Part shown: piece after piece, positions 19,697 through 28,876 of the stretch
Layout: every line of letters begins with the position of its first letter
Numbering within the stretch: the stretch's first letter is position 1
NCBI RefSeq assembly: GCF_000495815.1
Contig: NZ_AWGE01000020.1
Location: 1-64,000, forward strand
DNA length: 64,000 bases
Direction: 5' to 3'
Source: Asticcacaulis sp. AC466
Lineage (GTDB): Bacteria; Pseudomonadota; Alphaproteobacteria; Caulobacterales; Caulobacteraceae
Position numbers and translations under genes: made by a program
Notes under the pieces: model-generated
The model's database searches: none
The model's input: the letters and a program-made list of their open reading frames with translations, nothing else
What the model was told of the DNA's origin: nothing

Positions 19697-21655
19697 CTAA
19701 CCGGCCATATCGGACACAAGGTCTTGGAGACGCTTCGGGGCCAGGGACTCGCATTTCTGGGGGGTACGCTCTGATAGATAGGCAGCAATGTCCTCCGCTG
19801 GCATCGGTTTTCCAAATATAAAGCCTTGAATCATTGTGGCGCCAACCGATTTGACCTCGCTGAGTTCTTCGTTGGTTTCCACGCCTTCCACGACGTGTTC
19901 CATGCCCAGATTGCTGGCGAGCTCTATCATCGACTTGATGATTTTTTTGGCATGCGTATTGCGACCAAGCGCCAAAACAAATGAGCGGTCGATTTTTACC
20001 GTGTCGACCTTGATGCGGTTCAAGTAGCTGAAGTTGGTGTACCCGGAGCCAAAATCGTCCAGCGCGATACGGCAGCCGATACTGTTGAGCCGAGTGGTTG
20101 CTCTCAGGGCTTGGGTAAAATCGGTGAGCATCGCGGTCTCAGTGATTTCTAGCTCAATCCGGTGCGCCGCAACGCCGGATGCCCCAACGACCTCTAGTAT
20201 TCTATCGACGGACTTTGGCGACAGCAGGTCGCGCGCCGACAGGTTGAAACATATCCGGATATTGTCTGGCCAGGTGACAGCGACCCGCAGGGCTTTCTCC
20301 AGCAGGGTAGGTGTCAGGCTTGTAATCAAGCCGGACCGCTCGGCTGCGCGAATGAACACATCTGGCGCCACTCGCCCCAGTTTGTCGCTATGCCACCGCG
20401 CCAGGGCTTCGAATCCAACGATGCAGTTTTTGTTTAGGTCGTATTGCGGCTGGAAGGCGAGGGTGAGTTCTCTCTCGCGGTCAATGCCGCGCAGCGCTTG
20501 CTCGACAGCCTTCGTCGATCGGATGAGTTCTTCGTGGCCGCGGTCAAACAACACGGCGATCCCGCGACTGCGCTCCTTGGCTTCATAGAGAGCGTAATCT
20601 GACCGCTCCAGAAGCTTGGAGGTATTGCGCTCGCCAGAGCTCCGTTCGGTGAAGCCCGCCGATGCCGACAGGTAGGCGGTTTCGTTATTCAGCGTGTAAG
20701 GCTCGGCCAAAGCGGCACAAATGGCGTCACCCAGTGTCCTTAACCCGGCCTCGTCTAGTCCGGGCAGGATAACCGCGAACTCGTCGCCGCCCAGACGGGC
20801 GACGGTTGACGCCTCGCCGCAGGCCAAGCTCAGGCGTCTGGCGACTTCGATGAGAACTTGGTCGCCAGCGTTGTGTCCGTAGATGTCATTGATCGGCTTG
20901 AACCCGTCCAGATCAACGAGGCCCAGATAGAAGGTGGCGTCGTGGGACAAGTGCTTGTCCAGGGCCTTGAGGAATGCCCGCCGATTTGGAAGACCTGTCA
21001 GGGTATCATAGGTGGCGAGCGACATAGCCTGATCGCGGTTAAGGTCTGAGTCGATTTTGGCTTTGACAGCTCGCAGCATAGCCGATCGTGTTACTCGCGA
21101 CAAACCGACAGCAATAACCAGGCTGGTGAACGAAACCCAGCAGCAGTTTAAGAACTGACCCGGATCAAGCCAGTAGGCCGCCGCGAGAAGCCCGGAGATC
21201 GAAGCCAGCGAGGTTGTGTAGACGACGCGGGGACGTACACCAGACACAGCGAAGGCTGGGACCAGCAACACCAGATACATCAGCTTGATCGGCTGATACC
21301 CGGCAAAGATATCGAGAAGCGCGTTCCCTATAAACGAAAAGCCTACGACATGGCCGGTGATTTCCAAACGGACGGCCGATGCGCGCTGGCGGTTGTATGC
21401 CCAGAAGGCCACGCACATGAACAGGGTAATCAAGGAGACCGCCGGAACGAAACCGGGGTCGCCCTCTACACGGTAAAAAAGTGTATTAATCAGAAAATAG
21501 AAAGCAGCAAAGACGAGGAAGTAACACATGCTGGTGCGCATCGCCGCAGCAAAGGCATTTGCAACTGTGCTGTTTTTCATCGACACGTTCGTGCCTGATG
21601 GTTCAGCGCCTGTCAGATAGGTGCTTAAGCGGGAGTAAAAACGCGATAGCCCCAT
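19697..21655 (-). CDS. Membrane GGDEF-EAL c-di-GMP enzyme
   Basis: About 652 residues from the ATG at 21655 (a GTG three codons earlier is possible). The N-terminal ~200 residues contain five or six membrane helices without a known sensor name. The GGDEF domain is intact (LATYDTLTGLPNRR, VDLDGFKPIND, ARLGGDEFAVI) and has no RxxD product-inhibition site just before GGDEF (ASTV is there). The EAL domain keeps its catalytic set (GFEALARW, NLSARD, LEITETA, LDDFGSG, VKIDRSF, VEGVET), so either synthesis or hydrolysis of c-di-GMP could dominate. It is convergent with the S41-like peptidase gene, 22 bases apart. Confidence 0.93.
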   Translation of the reverse strand: MGLSRFYSRLSTYLTGAEPSGTNVSMKNSTVANAFAAAMRTSMCYFLVFAAFYFLINTLFYRVEGDPGFVPAVSLITLFMCVAFWAYNRQRASAVRLEITGHVVGFSFIGNALLDIFAGYQPIKLMYLVLLVPAFAVSGVRPRVVYTTSLASISGLLAAAYWLDPGQFLNCCWVSFTSLVIAVGLSRVTRSAMLRAVKAKIDSDLNRDQAMSLATYDTLTGLPNRRAFLKALDKHLSHDATFYLGLVDLDGFKPINDIYGHNAGDQVLIEVARRLSLACGEASTVARLGGDEFAVILPGLDEAGLRTLGDAICAALAEPYTLNNETAYLSASAGFTERSSGERNTSKLLERSDYALYEAKERSRGIAVLFDRGHEELIRSTKAVEQALRGIDRERELTLAFQPQYDLNKNCIVGFEALARWHSDKLGRVAPDVFIRAAERSGLITSLTPTLLEKALRVAVTWPDNIRICFNLSARDLLSPKSVDRILEVVGASGVAAHRIELEITETAMLTDFTQALRATTRLNSIGCRIALDDFGSGYTNFSYLNRIKVDTVKIDRSFVLALGRNTHAKKIIKSMIELASNLGMEHVVEGVETNEELSEVKSVGATMIQGFIFGKPMPAEDIAAYLSERTPQKCESLAPKRLQDLVSDMAG

Positions 21656-22029
21656 CGCAAACACCTATTACTACTAAGTCGACAAAGCGCAAGTTCATCG
21701 GGATAGTATCAATTCATGAATTTGCTAATAAGGTAAGTGGTTAACTTGGTATGGATTGACCAAGCAGTCCCCGGGCCGCCGATTCAGGTTAAGCGTAGTA
21801 TTGGACAGTTGTTTATTGCTTTTCTTTTACATCAAGGGCCGGCGCTACGTCTGACCATAAAAGAAGTCACCGAAACACTGGCGGGGAATGCCGGCGCACA
21901 TTTATGACGGCTTCAACCACCGTACTTACATATTTGGCCGTCTGCCCAATCTGGCTTGCGTGTAAAGTGTTATATATGATAGTCATTGCCACAGATGATA
22001 TTTAATTCCTAATTCTGAAGTGACTCTCT
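21656..22029. other. Intergenic region before the fucose-type operon
   Basis: These 374 bases separate the divergent GGDEF-EAL gene and the Zn-dehydrogenase gene, so both promoters must lie here. The right half is AT-rich (21950-22015) with TATA-like stretches, but I could not assign a confident -35/-10 pair or operator. No ORF is convincing. Confidence 0.4.
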
Positions 22030-23040
22030 ATGAAAGCCATCGTCTGCGACAAACCGTTTTCTATAGGCATTGAAGACAGGCCCGCGCCAGTCCGCAAGCC
22101 CGGTGAGGTGATGATCCGTATTCGGCGTGTCGGACTGTGTGGTACGGACTACCATATCTTTTCGGGCAATCAGCCGTTTCTGGCCTACCCACGCGTCATG
22201 GGGCATGAACTGGCTGGAGAGGTTGCCGAGGTCGATGCGGGGGCACCGCTTCAGATCGGGCAGCTTGTTACCATAAATCCCTATATCCCATGTGGCACTT
22301 GCGTCGCCTGCCGTAAGCAAAAGCCAAACTGCTGCGTCAACATCAAGGTTCTCGGTGTTCATGTCGATGGCGGCATGACCGAATTTATCTGCGTTCCAGC
22401 CCATGCCGTGATCGCGGTTGATGGTCTGTCACCCGATCAGGCGGCTATGGTGGAGTTCCTGTCCGTTGGCGCGCACGCTGTGCGGCGCGGTCAGGTGACG
22501 AAGGCGGACAGGGCGCTGGTTGTCGGCGCCGGACCTATCGGCGTCGGCGTTGCGTTGTTTTGCACCTTCGCCGGGGCAGCGGTTACATTGATCGACACCA
22601 GTCAGGAACGCCTGGCCTATGCGCGTGACAAGGTCGGTATCGAGCACGTGAAACAGGTGGGGGAGGAACTACAAGCGTTTCTCGAAGCCCGTTCGGACGG
22701 TGAATATTTTGACGTCGTGTTCGACGCAACCGGCAACGGCAAGGCTATCGAGAAGGGCTTTTCCTATGTTGCGCATGGCGGCCGGTACGTCCTGGTCAGC
22801 GTCGTGAAGGACACCATAGCGTTCTCGGATCCTGAATTCCATAAGCGGGAAACAACCCTTTTGGGCAGCCGCAACGCGACGCGTGAGGATTTCGAATATG
22901 TGATCGAGAATCTGCGCTCCGGCGCGATCCCCAGCGACATGCTGCGAACCCACAATTTTGATCTCATGGATACACCGACCATGATCAAGGACCTCATCGC
23001 AAACCAGGGTTCGGTACTAAAGGCGATCGCCACATTCTGA
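22030..23040 (+). CDS. Zinc-dependent alcohol dehydrogenase (RspB/L-galactonate-dehydrogenase type)
   Basis: A 336-residue medium-chain dehydrogenase. Catalytic zinc ligands are the Cys in VGLCGTDYHIF and the pair in GHELAGE. A structural zinc site is formed by the CGTCVAC...NCC cluster, and the nucleotide-binding motif is VVGAGPIGVG. Similarity to RspB and YjjN (L-galactonate 5-dehydrogenase) and the position before fucP and an L-fucose-dehydrogenase-like reductase suggest oxidation of an L-fucose or L-galactose acid or polyol. Dehydratase and aldolase steps are not in the window, so the exact substrate is open. A small hairpin, GCGGC-AAA-GCCGC (23055-23067), lies in the gap before fucP. Confidence 0.88.
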   Translation: MKAIVCDKPFSIGIEDRPAPVRKPGEVMIRIRRVGLCGTDYHIFSGNQPFLAYPRVMGHELAGEVAEVDAGAPLQIGQLVTINPYIPCGTCVACRKQKPNCCVNIKVLGVHVDGGMTEFICVPAHAVIAVDGLSPDQAAMVEFLSVGAHAVRRGQVTKADRALVVGAGPIGVGVALFCTFAGAAVTLIDTSQERLAYARDKVGIEHVKQVGEELQAFLEARSDGEYFDVVFDATGNGKAIEKGFSYVAHGGRYVLVSVVKDTIAFSDPEFHKRETTLLGSRNATREDFEYVIENLRSGAIPSDMLRTHNFDLMDTPTMIKDLIANQGSVLKAIATF

Positions 23041-23084
23041 TCACAAAAAAATAAGCGGCAAAGCCGCACATACAGGAGGACAAA

Positions 23085-24407
23085 ATGGTGGATCTATCAG
23101 GCTCGTCCGGTCAATCCGGGCGGACTGGCCCAGTGACGGGCAGTTTTATCACCCGCGGTTACACCGCCGGGTTTGTCTTGGTGACGTCGTTGTTTTTCTT
23201 GTGGGCGATCGCCAACAATTTCAACGACATCCTTATTCGACAGTTTCAGAAAGCCCTCGACCTGACCCGCGCGCAGGCGGGTTTGATCCAGTTTGCCTTC
23301 TATCTGGCCTATTTTCTGATGGCCCTGCCTGCCGGATTCCTGATGAAGCGATTTGGTTATCGGGCGGGCATATTGGCAGGCCTCACGCTTTATGCCTGCG
23401 GTGCCTTGCTGTTCTTTCCGGCGGCTATGGTGCGCGAATACAGTGTTTTCCTGGCCGCCCTGTTCGTCCTGGCCTCCGGCGCGGCTTTCCTGGAAACGGC
23501 CGCCAATCCGTACATCGTAGCGTTTGGTGATCCGGGGCGTGCCTCGCAACGGCTGAACCTGGCGCAGGCCTTTAACGGCTTTGGCGGCGTACTTGCGCCG
23601 ATCCTGGGTGGCCTATTCATATTTTCCGGTGTCGAGCATAGCCATGACACCTTGAAAACCATGACTGCCGCCGAGGTTTTGGCCTTCCGCGTCAGCGAAG
23701 CCCGGATGGTTCAAGTCCCTTACCTTGTGCTGGCCGCAGTCGTTATAACACTTGCCCTGGCAATTGCCTTCGTCAAGCTGCCCAAGGTGTCGCAAAGTGA
23801 TCATGCAAGCGGCGACATCGCCGCGCCGGGCAAGACCAACCTGCTTGGCGCCGTTATCGCTCAGTTCTTCTATGTTGGCGCGCAGGTGGGAATTTGGAGT
23901 TTCTTTGTCGATTTCGTCAAGGAAATGACACCTCAGTTTTCTGAAAAACAGGCCGCCTTCATGCTGTCGGCCAGCCTGGCCCTGTTCATGATCGGGCGCT
24001 TCATTGGGACCGCGCTCATGACTCGCATCAGCCCGACACGCATGCTGCTTGTCTATGCGCTGTTCAATATCGGGCTCTGTCTCGCTGTCACCGTGTCGCC
24101 TGGAATAGTAGCGGTCATCGCGCTGGGGCTGACGAGCTTCTTTATGTCGATCATGTTCCCGACCATTTTTGCAACCGGCATCAAGGGACTGGGGCCCAAG
24201 ACCTCGATTGGCGCCTCCTACATAATCATGGCGATTATCGGCGGGGCTGTTTTCCCGCCCGCAATGGGATGGCTGGGTCAGACTACCGGTCACCTGCAAT
24301 ATGCGTTCGTGTTGCCGGTGGTTTGCTTTGCCGTGATAGCGATTTACGCCCGTAAAGCCGGTGTTCCGTCGGGATCGATCGATGAGGTATCGGAGGCGGG
24401 GCAATGA
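23085..24407 (+). CDS. fucP: L-fucose:H+ symporter
   Basis: A 440-residue major facilitator with 12 predicted spans. The ATG has AGGAGG six bases upstream. The start of the transport domain matches FucP closely: FFLWAIANNFNDILI, then QAGLIQFAFYLAYF and a GFLMKRFGYRAG loop. It imports L-fucose or a related 6-deoxy- or L-galactose-type sugar with a proton through the inner membrane. Its stop overlaps the next start as ATGA, so transport and the first dehydrogenation are coupled in one operon. Confidence 0.92.
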   Translation: MVDLSGSSGQSGRTGPVTGSFITRGYTAGFVLVTSLFFLWAIANNFNDILIRQFQKALDLTRAQAGLIQFAFYLAYFLMALPAGFLMKRFGYRAGILAGLTLYACGALLFFPAAMVREYSVFLAALFVLASGAAFLETAANPYIVAFGDPGRASQRLNLAQAFNGFGGVLAPILGGLFIFSGVEHSHDTLKTMTAAEVLAFRVSEARMVQVPYLVLAAVVITLALAIAFVKLPKVSQSDHASGDIAAPGKTNLLGAVIAQFFYVGAQVGIWSFFVDFVKEMTPQFSEKQAAFMLSASLALFMIGRFIGTALMTRISPTRMLLVYALFNIGLCLAVTVSPGIVAVIALGLTSFFMSIMFPTIFATGIKGLGPKTSIGASYIIMAIIGGAVFPPAMGWLGQTTGHLQYAFVLPVVCFAVIAIYARKAGVPSGSIDEVSEAGQ

Positions 24408-25447
24408 CACATATCCCCGCCAATCGGATTGGATTGACCAATGCCACCGTATCGGAAATCGGCTTCGGCGGTGGCGGAATAGGCAATCTCTATCGGGCTG
24501 TGTCTGATGATGACGCGGCGGCGACGGTGCAATGTGCCCTGGACCTGGGGATTCGCTATTTCGACACCGCTCCCCGATACGGCCACGGCCTCAGCGAACG
24601 ACGCCTTGGAACGTTCCTGCCAGACGACGTGGTGATCTCTACGAAGGTGGGCAGGCGTCTCACACCAATTGCCCGCCCGCCGGTGGGGACCTTGCGCCAC
24701 GGCTTTATGGATGCAGATCCATTTGAGGAGTACTTCGACTACAGCTATGACGGTGTCATGCGCGCCTTTGACGCCAGTCTTGCGCGGTTGAAGCGGGATC
24801 GGGTGGACATAATATATGCCCACGATATCGGTGCACTCACGCACGGTGATGAGGCGCCCCGCCATTTCCGTGAGTTTATCGACGGCGGCTTGAAGGCGAT
24901 GCACGCGTTGAAGGCAGCCGGGCGGGTGAGGGCGATCGGACTGGGGGTGAACGAAGAGGCCGTCTGCCACGAGGTGCTGGATCATGCAGACATCGACGTT
25001 GTCCTGCTGGCTGGCCGCTACACGCTTCTAGAACAGGCGCCCGCAAACAGCCTCTTGCCGCGGTGCGTCTCGCGCAATGTCTCCATCGTGCTGGGTGGGC
25101 CCTATAACTCAGGCATCTTGATCAAAGGCGTTGGAAACGGGCCCGCAAATTATGACTATGGCCCCGCGCCGGCTGAAATCGTTGCACGTGTTGCCCGGAT
25201 TGAAGACATTTGCCGCGCGCATCGGGTGCCAATGGCTGCCGCCGCTTTACAATTCCCGCTGGCGCACCCCGTCGTGGTCAGCGTTATTCCGGGCATGGGC
25301 AGGCCAGACACCGTCACCTCGAACCTGGCCTATTATCGCACCCAAATTCCATCCGGTCTGTGGAATGACCTAAGGCTGGCCGGACTTATTGAGCCGTCGG
25401 CGCCGACACCGGCGGTCGTGAGCGGTGACATATGCTTACACACTTGA
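24404..25447 (+). CDS. Aldo/keto reductase, L-fucose (D-threo-aldose) 1-dehydrogenase type
   Basis: A 347-residue aldo/keto reductase. The catalytic tetrad is visible: Asp in YFDTAPRYG, Tyr in the same block, Lys in ISTKVG and His in YAHDIG. A late VIPGMGRP supplies cofactor phosphate or adenine contacts. The family includes the NAD(P)-dependent L-fucose dehydrogenase that makes L-fuconolactone as the first step of the non-phosphorylating fucose pathway. Overlap with fucP supports that role. The lactonase, fuconate dehydratase and later enzymes are not seen here, so the rest of the pathway must lie elsewhere or differ. Confidence 0.9.
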   Translation: MTHIPANRIGLTNATVSEIGFGGGGIGNLYRAVSDDDAAATVQCALDLGIRYFDTAPRYGHGLSERRLGTFLPDDVVISTKVGRRLTPIARPPVGTLRHGFMDADPFEEYFDYSYDGVMRAFDASLARLKRDRVDIIYAHDIGALTHGDEAPRHFREFIDGGLKAMHALKAAGRVRAIGLGVNEEAVCHEVLDHADIDVVLLAGRYTLLEQAPANSLLPRCVSRNVSIVLGGPYNSGILIKGVGNGPANYDYGPAPAEIVARVARIEDICRAHRVPMAAAALQFPLAHPVVVSVIPGMGRPDTVTSNLAYYRTQIPSGLWNDLRLAGLIEPSAPTPAVVSGDICLHT

Positions 25448-25552
25448 CCATAGTGTGTTTTGCACCCTAAGGTCCGACAAGCACCGCTTAAGATCGAGCG
25501 GTGTGTGGATGTGGGGGCATCCACCGGCCGGCAATTTTGGGGGTGTACGCAT

Positions 25553-26272
25553 TTGACGCAGACAGGGGCCGCCGCAAGCACCTTGCCACTGGCTGCGCAC
25601 TCTGCGGGCAAGGTTGACCCGAATGCGCCCTTGACCTCTGAGGAGGCGCAAAAGCTGATTGCCGAGGTCAATTCCCGGCATGATTTGCAAACGGCCTTCA
25701 CTGCGGCGCCCAAACCGGATCTGGAAGCGCTGAAATTCTGGAAAAAAGTCGCCGATGCGGTGGGTGAATTTTTCCAAAACCTGGCGCACCTGTTCAAACC
25801 CCTCGGACCGTTCATGCCGTGGATATTGGGCGCCTTGGCCATTGCCCTGCTGGCGCTGCTTTTGTCGCCGGTGGTGCGGCTGCTGATCACGTCACGGTTC
25901 CAGCGCTTGTTTGCCCGCGATCACTTGCGTGGCGAAACGCCGTGGCGCCCCACGAAAGACGCCGTCGTGGCGCTCCTGGCTGATATCGATGCCCTGGCCG
26001 AAAAAGGTGCGTATGACGAGGCCGTTCACCTTCTCCTCGTCCGCTCGGTCGCCGATATCAATAATTTCCGTCGCGATCTGGTGCGCAAACATTATTCCGC
26101 CCGCGACATTCTCACCCATTCCCTCCTGCCGGAAGCCGCCCGTCCGGCCTTCGCTGAAATCGTGCGATGGGTGGAACAAAGCTATTTCGCGGGCATCCCG
26201 GTCGGCAAGGCTGGTTTCGACGCCTGCCGCGCGGCCTATGTCGCCTTCCTGGCCGCGGAGGGGATCGCATGA
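25553..26272 (+). CDS. DUF4129-type membrane protein
   Basis: About 239 residues if read from the TTG at 25553; earlier GTG (25505, 25511) and TTG (25460) starts in the same frame cannot be excluded, and no start has a strong ribosome site. A low-complexity N-terminus leads to an amphipathic helix (LKFWKKVADAVGEFFQNLAHLF), one strong span (PFMPWILGALAIALLALLLS), then a soluble domain with an ALAEKGAYDEAVHLLLVRSV block typical of DUF4129. It is the first gene of a tightly packed operon with MoxR and DUF58, where family members are thought to assist envelope protein assembly. The function is unproven. Confidence 0.78.
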   Translation: MTQTGAAASTLPLAAHSAGKVDPNAPLTSEEAQKLIAEVNSRHDLQTAFTAAPKPDLEALKFWKKVADAVGEFFQNLAHLFKPLGPFMPWILGALAIALLALLLSPVVRLLITSRFQRLFARDHLRGETPWRPTKDAVVALLADIDALAEKGAYDEAVHLLLVRSVADINNFRRDLVRKHYSARDILTHSLLPEAARPAFAEIVRWVEQSYFAGIPVGKAGFDACRAAYVAFLAAEGIA

Positions 26273-27933
26273 CGGCGGTGAAGAAGACACTGGGCGAGCG
26301 TCTGGGCAAGGCATCGGGCTGGCTGCCCGCGATTGCGGCCTTCCTGTGCCTCGGCCTGTTCGCTATGGCGGCGATTGCCCTGTTGGACGTCAACGCGGAG
26401 CCGAAAGGTGGACAGTCGGCCAATATCACCGCCGTGTCCGCCCAAGGGTTTTCCGGCCTGCGACGGCTGCTGGAGGCGAGGGGACACACCGTCACGGTCA
26501 ATCGGATGGAGGACGGACCGCTACTGGACAAGGCCGACATCGAAATCATCACGTTGGATGACGACGGTGGCACCTTGACCTATGCCTATAATTTCGAGGA
26601 TGAGGACACCGCTTCGGCCAGCGCGTCGGCGTCAGCTTCAGCTTCAACCTCCGTCGGTCCTGCGCTGTCCAGTGCCGATGGTGCCACCTCGGATTCGGCC
26701 GCCAGCGCCGACACATCCTCGGCCGACCCGCAATATGGCGCGGTTCAAATCCCCGATCCCCGGCGATCTCGCCACGTCCTGCAATCGCCGCTCGGGCGGG
26801 CGGTGCTGATCGTCGCGCCCAAGTGGCAGGCCGGACCCGACCGGCTCAATCCACGCTGGGCCATGGGTCAAAGCCTGATCGGGACGAGCACGATATCCGA
26901 CGCTTTGAAGATACTGGCGCCCATGACGGACACACCGGCGCCGGACGACAAAACGGCCGCCAGGGTCCCGAGCGAGGACGCGTTCACACGGACAGTGCGT
27001 AGTGGGGATCGCCTGGTGACCTTCGACAAGGCGGACTATGCCGTCAAACGTGACATGCAGGCGGTTGTCACCACGGGCAAGGCCGGCAAGCGCACCACCA
27101 TGCACGAAGGCGTGTCCCGCGCCGTCACCCTGACACCGGCCTCCGGACAGTCCCTATTCAAAGCTCCGCTAACCGCCAGCCGTATTACGGCCCTTCAGTC
27201 GATCGAAGGGCCCAACCTGCAACCCATCCTGACCGGACCGGAAGGCCAGCCCGTGCTGTCGCGGGTGATCGTTACGCGTGGCCGCCCCCAGCCCAAGGTG
27301 CCGGTCTATCTGCTCAGCGATCCCGACCTGCTCAATAATCTCATCCTGGCCGACCCGCAGAAGGTGGTCGCCGCCCTCAATCTGGTTGACGCGGTGACAC
27401 CGGCTGTAACGCCTGCGGGGGCGAAAAGCCACATCGTGTTCAACCTGACCTTTAACGGGATCAGCTTCGATCATGACCTGCTTCACGCCCTGGCGCGCCC
27501 CCCCTTCATTGGGGTACCGCTGTGCCTGCTGATCGCGGGGCTTGGCCTCATGTGGGCCGCCTTCGCCCGCTTCGGACCAGCGCGCGAGGCGCCCCTGAAC
27601 GCGCCGTTGGGTCGCGGTGTGCAAACCCTGGCGGACAATGCGGCCCGTCTGATGGCCATCACACTAAAAGAAACCCGCCTCGGTCCGGCCTATGCCGATC
27701 TGATTCGCGATAGCGTCATTCGTGAGCGCGGCTACGTCGCCGGTCGCCATACCGGTCCCCTGGCCGAAGCCCCCGACGATCTGGCTGAACGCATTGGCCA
27801 GGCGCATAAGACGACCGATTCATTCACCGACCTCAAGGCCCGCTCGGCCAAGGTCCTCACCGTGCACCAACTCATCGGCATCACGCTCAAACTGCACGCC
27901 TGGAAGACGGAGATACAACGTGCTCATTCCTGA
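26269..27933 (+). CDS. DUF4350-type membrane protein
   Basis: A 554-residue protein whose ATG overlaps the preceding stop (ATGA). A first span at about 17-40 is followed by a periplasmic domain that begins with a [16 protein letters not shown] block typical of DUF4350. A second span near [21 protein letters not shown] leads to a cytoplasmic tail with [14 protein letters not shown]. After about residue 112 it carries an unusual Ser/Ala run, then a disordered stretch before the fold resumes. In related operons this protein sits between DUF4129 and MoxR. Its role is unknown. It overlaps the MoxR start by 14 bases. Confidence 0.82.
   Translation: MTAVKKTLGERLGKASGWLPAIAAFLCLGLFAMAAIALLDVNAEPKGGQSANITAVSAQGFSGLRRLLEARGHTVTVNRMEDGPLLDKADIEIITLDDDGGTLTYAYNFEDEDTASASASASASASTSVGPALSSADGATSDSAASADTSSADPQYGAVQIPDPRRSRHVLQSPLGRAVLIVAPKWQAGPDRLNPRWAMGQSLIGTSTISDALKILAPMTDTPAPDDKTAARVPSEDAFTRTVRSGDRLVTFDKADYAVKRDMQAVVTTGKAGKRTTMHEGVSRAVTLTPASGQSLFKAPLTASRITALQSIEGPNLQPILTGPEGQPVLSRVIVTRGRPQPKVPVYLLSDPDLLNNLILADPQKVVAALNLVDAVTPAVTPAGAKSHIVFNLTFNGISFDHDLLHALARPPFIGVPLCLLIAGLGLMWAAFARFGPAREAPLNAPLGRGVQTLADNAARLMAITLKETRLGPAYADLIRDSVIRERGYVAGRHTGPLAEAPDDLAERIGQAHKTTDSFTDLKARSAKVLTVHQLIGITLKLHAWKTEIQRAHS
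26611..26651 (+). repeat. Ser/Ala-coding simple repeat inside the DUF4350 gene
   Basis: A degenerate hexamer run (units such as GCTTCG, GCGTCG, GCTTCA) encodes alternating Ser and Ala residues, ending in STS. It is likely a flexible linker and a candidate for length change by slippage in whole codons. Confidence 0.6.
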
Positions 27934-28873
27934 TATTCAAGCCCTGGCCGCGCGCCTGCGCGCCGAAATCGGCAAGGTCATTATAGGCCAGCACGATACG
28001 GTCGATCTGCTTCTCACGGCCTTGTTTTCCGGCGGCCATGTCCTCCTGGAAGGCCCGCCGGGGACGGCCAAGACCCTTCTGGCCCGCGTGTTCTGCCAGT
28101 CGTTGAGCCTTAAATTGGGGCGCATCCAGTTCACGCCCGACATGCTGCCCGGCGATGTGCTCGGCTCCAACCTGTTCAATTTCCAGACCTCAAGCTTCAC
28201 CCTAACCAAGGGTCCTATTTTCTGCGACCTCCTTCTGGCCGACGAAATCAACCGTACGCCGCCGAAAACTCAGGCGGCTCTCCTGGAAGCCATGCAAGAG
28301 CGGTCGGTCACGCTCGACGGTGTCAAACATGATCTGGGGCCGCATTTCACGGTTATCGCCACCCAGAACCCGATTGAGCAGCAAGGCACTTATCCGCTGC
28401 CCGAAGCGCAGCTCGATCGCTTTCTCTTCAAGCATATCCTGGGGTATCCGTCGATCGAGGACGAAAAGCGCATCGTTGACAGTGCCGGCAATGCGGCGAC
28501 GACGGATCCCGTTCTGGCCGGTGTCTCGCCGGTGCTGAGCGCCGCGTCACTAAAGGAAGCCATAGAGGTGGTGTCGACGGTCAAGCTCAATGACGCCAAT
28601 CTCAACTACATCGTGGCCCTGATCCGCGCCACGCGTGAGACGCCGCAATTGTCGGTTGGGGCATCGCCGCGGGCGGGCGCATTGCTGGCCCGCGCCGTCC
28701 GCGCCCGTGCCGTACTTGATGGTCGCGACTACGTCCTGCCCGACGACATCAAGGCGCTATATCCCGCCACCATGCGTCACCGTGTCCTTCTGTCGCCATC
28801 GGCCGAGATCGAGGGGGAAAACGTCGACCGCGTCCTTCAGGGTCTGCTCGAGCGTATCGAAATCCCACGGTAA
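27920..28873 (+). CDS. MoxR-family AAA+ ATPase
   Basis: 317 residues from a GTG with GGAGA six bases upstream; this start gives the standard MoxR N-terminus ([19 protein letters not shown]). Walker A is GPPGTAKT, Walker [10 protein letters not shown], sensor 1 [22 protein letters not shown], and the C-terminal lid follows. MoxR ATPases act as chaperones that assemble or activate membrane or metalloprotein complexes, usually with DUF58 and VWA partners, and the next gene is such a DUF58 protein. It overlaps the upstream gene by 14 bases, indicating tight coupling. Confidence 0.94.
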   Translation: MLIPDIQALAARLRAEIGKVIIGQHDTVDLLLTALFSGGHVLLEGPPGTAKTLLARVFCQSLSLKLGRIQFTPDMLPGDVLGSNLFNFQTSSFTLTKGPIFCDLLLADEINRTPPKTQAALLEAMQERSVTLDGVKHDLGPHFTVIATQNPIEQQGTYPLPEAQLDRFLFKHILGYPSIEDEKRIVDSAGNAATTDPVLAGVSPVLSAASLKEAIEVVSTVKLNDANLNYIVALIRATRETPQLSVGASPRAGALLARAVRARAVLDGRDYVLPDDIKALYPATMRHRVLLSPSAEIEGENVDRVLQGLLERIEIPR

Positions 28874-28876
28874 CTC

